Below, piece by piece: positions 50,228 to 52,517 of a stretch of 52,517 bases of DNA. The translations under genes were made by a program, and so were the position numbers. The stretch covers positions 1 through 52,517 of the forward strand of contig JAFUJS010000010.1 of NCBI GenBank assembly GCA_017468115.1. The letters run 5' to 3'. The DNA comes from Clostridia bacterium. Its GTDB lineage: Bacteria > Bacillota_A > Clostridia > Oscillospirales > CAG-272. The number at the start of each line of letters is the position of its first letter. Positions within the stretch are counted from its first letter, which is position 1. The notes under the pieces are model-generated. The model was not told the origin of the DNA and did no database searches. It saw nothing but the letters and a program-made list of their open reading frames with translations.

Positions 50228-52135
50228 ATGAATAACGGATTTATAAAGGTTAAGTGTGTTTCCCCTGAAATTAAGCTTGGCTCCCCTGAATTTAATGCTT
50301 CCCTTGTGGCAGACGAAATTCTTAAGGCGGAGGCACAGGGGATTAAAATTCTCGTATTTCCGGAGCTGTGTCTCTCGGGCGCTACCCTTGGAGATTTGTT
50401 AAAAAACGAGCTTATGCTAAAGGGCTGTGAGGACGGCATTAGGCAGATTATGAAAAAAACCGGCGGGGTTGATACCCTTGCCTTTGTGGGCGTGCCTGTT
50501 GGCTACCACGGGGAGGTTTACAGCTGTGTTGCTGTTTTGCAGGCAGGAAATCTCCTTGGCTTGGTGGTAAAAAGCTCCGTTGCCATTGACGACGTGCTTG
50601 GACAGGAGAAAATCTTTTCTCCGATTGAAAATTACTTCCCCATTGACGAATATGCAGGTGTCCCCTCACCTGTAAACGGCTCCCACCTTATCTTTACCTG
50701 CGAAAATGTAAAGGACCTGGTTGTTGGCTGTGAAATTGGTATTGATTCACAAAACGCATCTATTCTTACAAGGGCAGGTGCTACTATCATTGTTAACCCT
50801 TGTGCTTGCTACGAAACCGTAGCAAACGAGGAATACAGGCTTATGCTTGCAAGGGTAAAGAGCAAGCGCCATATATGCGGCTACATTATGTGTAACCCCG
50901 GGGAGAGTGAGTCAACCTCTTCCGCTATATTCAGCGCCCATAATATCATTTGCGAAAATGGCGATGTGCTTGCCGAAAACAAGCCTTTTTCTACAAAAAC
51001 AGGCGATCTTGTGTCTGAAATTGATGTAAATTACATTGCTAACAAGCAACGAAACGGCGGTCTTGTGGGCAAGGGTCTTGCCGGCACCCTCGGTGGCAAT
51101 TTTTTTCAGTTAAGGGTTGAGGATACAGCCCTTACAAGAAGGGTTTTGCCTTATCCATTCCTTTTAGAAAGCCAAGAGGAAATGGCAAAAAGATGTGAAA
51201 AAATTTATACTATGGAGTCCCACGCCATTGCAAGAAGGCTTAAGTCATCCTATTCAAAATGTGCGGTTATAGGCATCTCCGGCGGACTTGACTCCACCCT
51301 TGCCTTAATTACTCTTACCAAGGCAACCGACTACCTTGGCTGGGACAGAAAAAGCATTGTGGCAATTACAATGCCCTGCTTTGGCACAACCAACAGGACA
51401 AAGTCAAATGCTGTTTTGCTTTGTGAGGCGTTTGGAGTTACTACCAAGGAAATTAACATTTCAGAGGCTGTAAGGGTTCATCTTTCCGATATTGGAGAAA
51501 GCCTTGAAAGCCGCACGGTTACCTTTGAAAACGCACAGGCACGTGAAAGGACACAGGTGCTTATGGACGTTGCCAACCAGCTTGGCGGCATTGTTATCGG
51601 CACAGGAGATATGAGCGAGGTGGCGCTAGGCTGGGCAACCTACAACGGCGACCATATGTCAATGTATAATGTAAACTCCGCCATTGTAAAAACTCTTGTC
51701 CGTGCCCTTGTTGCAGCCTATGCCAAGGATGCAGACGAGGCAACCTCGAAAATTCTTTACGATATTCTTGACACACCCGTTTCCCCCGAGCTTTTGCCGG
51801 GCAAGGACGGAAAGATACAGCAAAAGACAGAGGACCTGGTAGGGCCATACGACCTGCACGACTTCTTTATTTATAATTTTGTTGGCAGAGGTTTTACACC
51901 AAGCAAGGTATATAGGCTTGCCACCATCGCCTTTGAGGGCATGTTTGACAAGGAAACAATTTATAAGTGGCTAGAGGTCTTTATAAAGAGATTTTTCACT
52001 CAGCACTTTAAGCGCTCCTGCTCTCCCGACGGCATTAAGCTGGGCTCCGTTTCTCTTTCCAAGACGGACCTTAATATGCCATCAGATATGAGCTACGAGC
52101 TTTATCTAAACGACCTAAAATCAGTTAAGAAATAA
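50228..52135 (+). CDS. nadE: Glutamine-dependent NAD+ synthetase
   Basis: 635 residues. N-terminal nitrilase-like glutaminase domain with Glu46 (VFPELCLSG), Lys115 and Cys168 (VVGCEIGID) as the triad; C-terminal ammonia-dependent synthetase with P-loop IGISGGLDSTLAL and GTGDMSEVALGWATYNGDHM. Makes NAD from deamido-NAD using glutamine. ATG has AGAGG 7 bases upstream. Confidence 0.95.
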   Translation: MNNGFIKVKCVSPEIKLGSPEFNASLVADEILKAEAQGIKILVFPELCLSGATLGDLLKNELMLKGCEDGIRQIMKKTGGVDTLAFVGVPVGYHGEVYSCVAVLQAGNLLGLVVKSSVAIDDVLGQEKIFSPIENYFPIDEYAGVPSPVNGSHLIFTCENVKDLVVGCEIGIDSQNASILTRAGATIIVNPCACYETVANEEYRLMLARVKSKRHICGYIMCNPGESESTSSAIFSAHNIICENGDVLAENKPFSTKTGDLVSEIDVNYIANKQRNGGLVGKGLAGTLGGNFFQLRVEDTALTRRVLPYPFLLESQEEMAKRCEKIYTMESHAIARRLKSSYSKCAVIGISGGLDSTLALITLTKATDYLGWDRKSIVAITMPCFGTTNRTKSNAVLLCEAFGVTTKEINISEAVRVHLSDIGESLESRTVTFENAQARERTQVLMDVANQLGGIVIGTGDMSEVALGWATYNGDHMSMYNVNSAIVKTLVRALVAAYAKDADEATSKILYDILDTPVSPELLPGKDGKIQQKTEDLVGPYDLHDFFIYNFVGRGFTPSKVYRLATIAFEGMFDKETIYKWLEVFIKRFFTQHFKRSCSPDGIKLGSVSLSKTDLNMPSDMSYELYLNDLKSVKK

Positions 52136-52136
52136 C

Positions 52137-52166
52137 AAAAAAGACGGACACGTGTCCGTCTTTTTT
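52137..52166 (+). terminator. Terminator after nadE
   Basis: AAAAAAGACGGAC-ACGT-GTCCGTCTTTTTT; identical 30-base core to 38731-38762. Confidence 0.92.
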
Positions 52167-52204
52167 ATTTCATTGGGCAAAAAAGGCGAGCTGAATGGGA
52201 GCTG

Positions 52205-52517
52205 TTCTTAACGGAGAATTTGCACTTTGATAAAAGTGCAAGCATCGCATTTGACCGGTCAAATGCGCCTCGGGGTTCCCCAAAAATTCATAGAATTTTA
52301 GGGGTTCGCGAGAATGGGCTAAGCCCAAACCCATATTACAAGCAGAAAGAGAGAACAAATCGGTTTTAAATCCGAAATGTCCTCTCTTTTCTGTTGGTAT
52401 AAAGTGATATTCTTTGCTGATGCAAAGAGTGATATTGTCGCACAGCGACAGTGATATTGAAGCCTTGCGGCTTCAGTGATATTCTATTCGCCCTAAACTT
52501 GCGTAGCAAATATAACT
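52205..52517. repeat. Mosaic hairpin-array element, copy C (right end cut by window end)
   Basis: Left terminus TTCTTAACGGAGAA (52205-52218), hairpin GCACTTT/AAAGTGC, a perfect palindrome GCATTTGACC/GGTCAAATGC, CCCC-a-AAAATTC / GAATTTT-a-GGGG (52279-52305), GGGCTAAGCCC, then stem AGAGAGAACA/TGTCCTCTCT (52348-52387). Array of AGTGATATT spacers (52403, 52428, 52450, 52475) with hairpins CTTTGC/GCAAAG (52412-52427, same as copy A), GTCGC/GCGAC (52437-52449) and GAAGCC/GGCTTC (52459-52474); the centre hairpin TTGC-GTA-GCAA (52500-52510) begins the inverted half, where the window stops. Confidence 0.85.

Noticed and set aside
50122..50439. N-terminal extension of pncB by 106 codons
   Set aside because: It would cross the pncB/nadE promoter region and the start of nadE; ATG 50121 begins the conserved domain.

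Overview
The window looks like chromosomal DNA from an uncultured anaerobic gut member of the Firmicutes (class Clostridia). I infer this from consensus TTGACA-17-TATAAT promoters, strong AGGAGG-type ribosome binding sites, U-rich intrinsic terminators, a PyrR-like pyrimidine leader, class 1B (PyrK/PyrD) dihydroorotate dehydrogenase, WalJ, YmdB, an OadB-type decarboxylase subunit, and Cys-rich or InlB-repeat lipoproteins of a kind common in that class. There is no rRNA or marker gene, so the genus stays open.

Layout. 1-278: truncated repeat element (copy A). 279-2025 (minus): small SHOCT membrane protein and ArsB/NhaD-type permease. 2162-5258 (plus): DUF4062-TPR protein followed after 4 bases by a ribokinase. 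5291-13900 (minus): ddl, murD, three M42 aminopeptidases, a lipoprotein, a NifS-type desulfurase, OadB and a small OadG-like protein. 13987-16960 (minus): a 16-residue-repeat protein and a GH3 glycosidase. 17210-17732: tRNA-Arg and a field of tRNA-derived repeats. 17733-25370 (minus): NUDIX hydrolase, two large surface lipoproteins, a DUF4886 hydrolase and a TIGR01212 radical SAM enzyme; a 287-bp long-stem element lies at 23378-23664. 25499: tRNA-Thr. 25651-27792 (minus): a methylglyoxal-synthase-fold protein lacking its catalytic residues and a 22-repeat MORN protein. 27897-37199 (plus): pyr operon pyrC-carB-pyrK-pyrD-pyrF-(repeat insert)-pyrE-pyrB-pyrI behind an attenuator. 37234-38731 (plus): CNNM/CorC transporter with a leader peptide and hairpin. 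38767-39975 (minus): nitroreductase and SGNH hydrolase. 40190-41782 (plus): secreted LRR protein. 41814-42230: complete repeat element (copy B). 42227-50121 (minus): citrate synthase; then an upstream run of pncB, ymdB, galK, walJ, rsmG and an S1-type protease lipoprotein. 50228-52135 (plus): nadE, sharing its -10 region with the divergent pncB. 52205-52517: repeat element (copy C), cut by the window end.

The most unusual content is not protein coding. A family of mosaic elements (A, B, C, plus a half array inside the pyr operon) carries arrays of 8-9 bp spacers alternating with short hairpins. Stem sequences differ from copy to copy but base pairing is kept. Spacers run forward in the left half of an array and inverted in the right half, so the transcript could fold into a fishbone. 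Copy B is bounded by 14-bp terminal inverted repeats. Both ends of the window fall in this family.

Metabolically the window gives de novo pyrimidine synthesis (without carA), NAD synthesis from nicotinate (pncB, nadE), peptidoglycan precursor ligases (ddl, murD), peptide and sugar catabolism (M42 peptidases, GH3, galK, ribokinase) and a surface programme of large Cys-rich lipoproteins.
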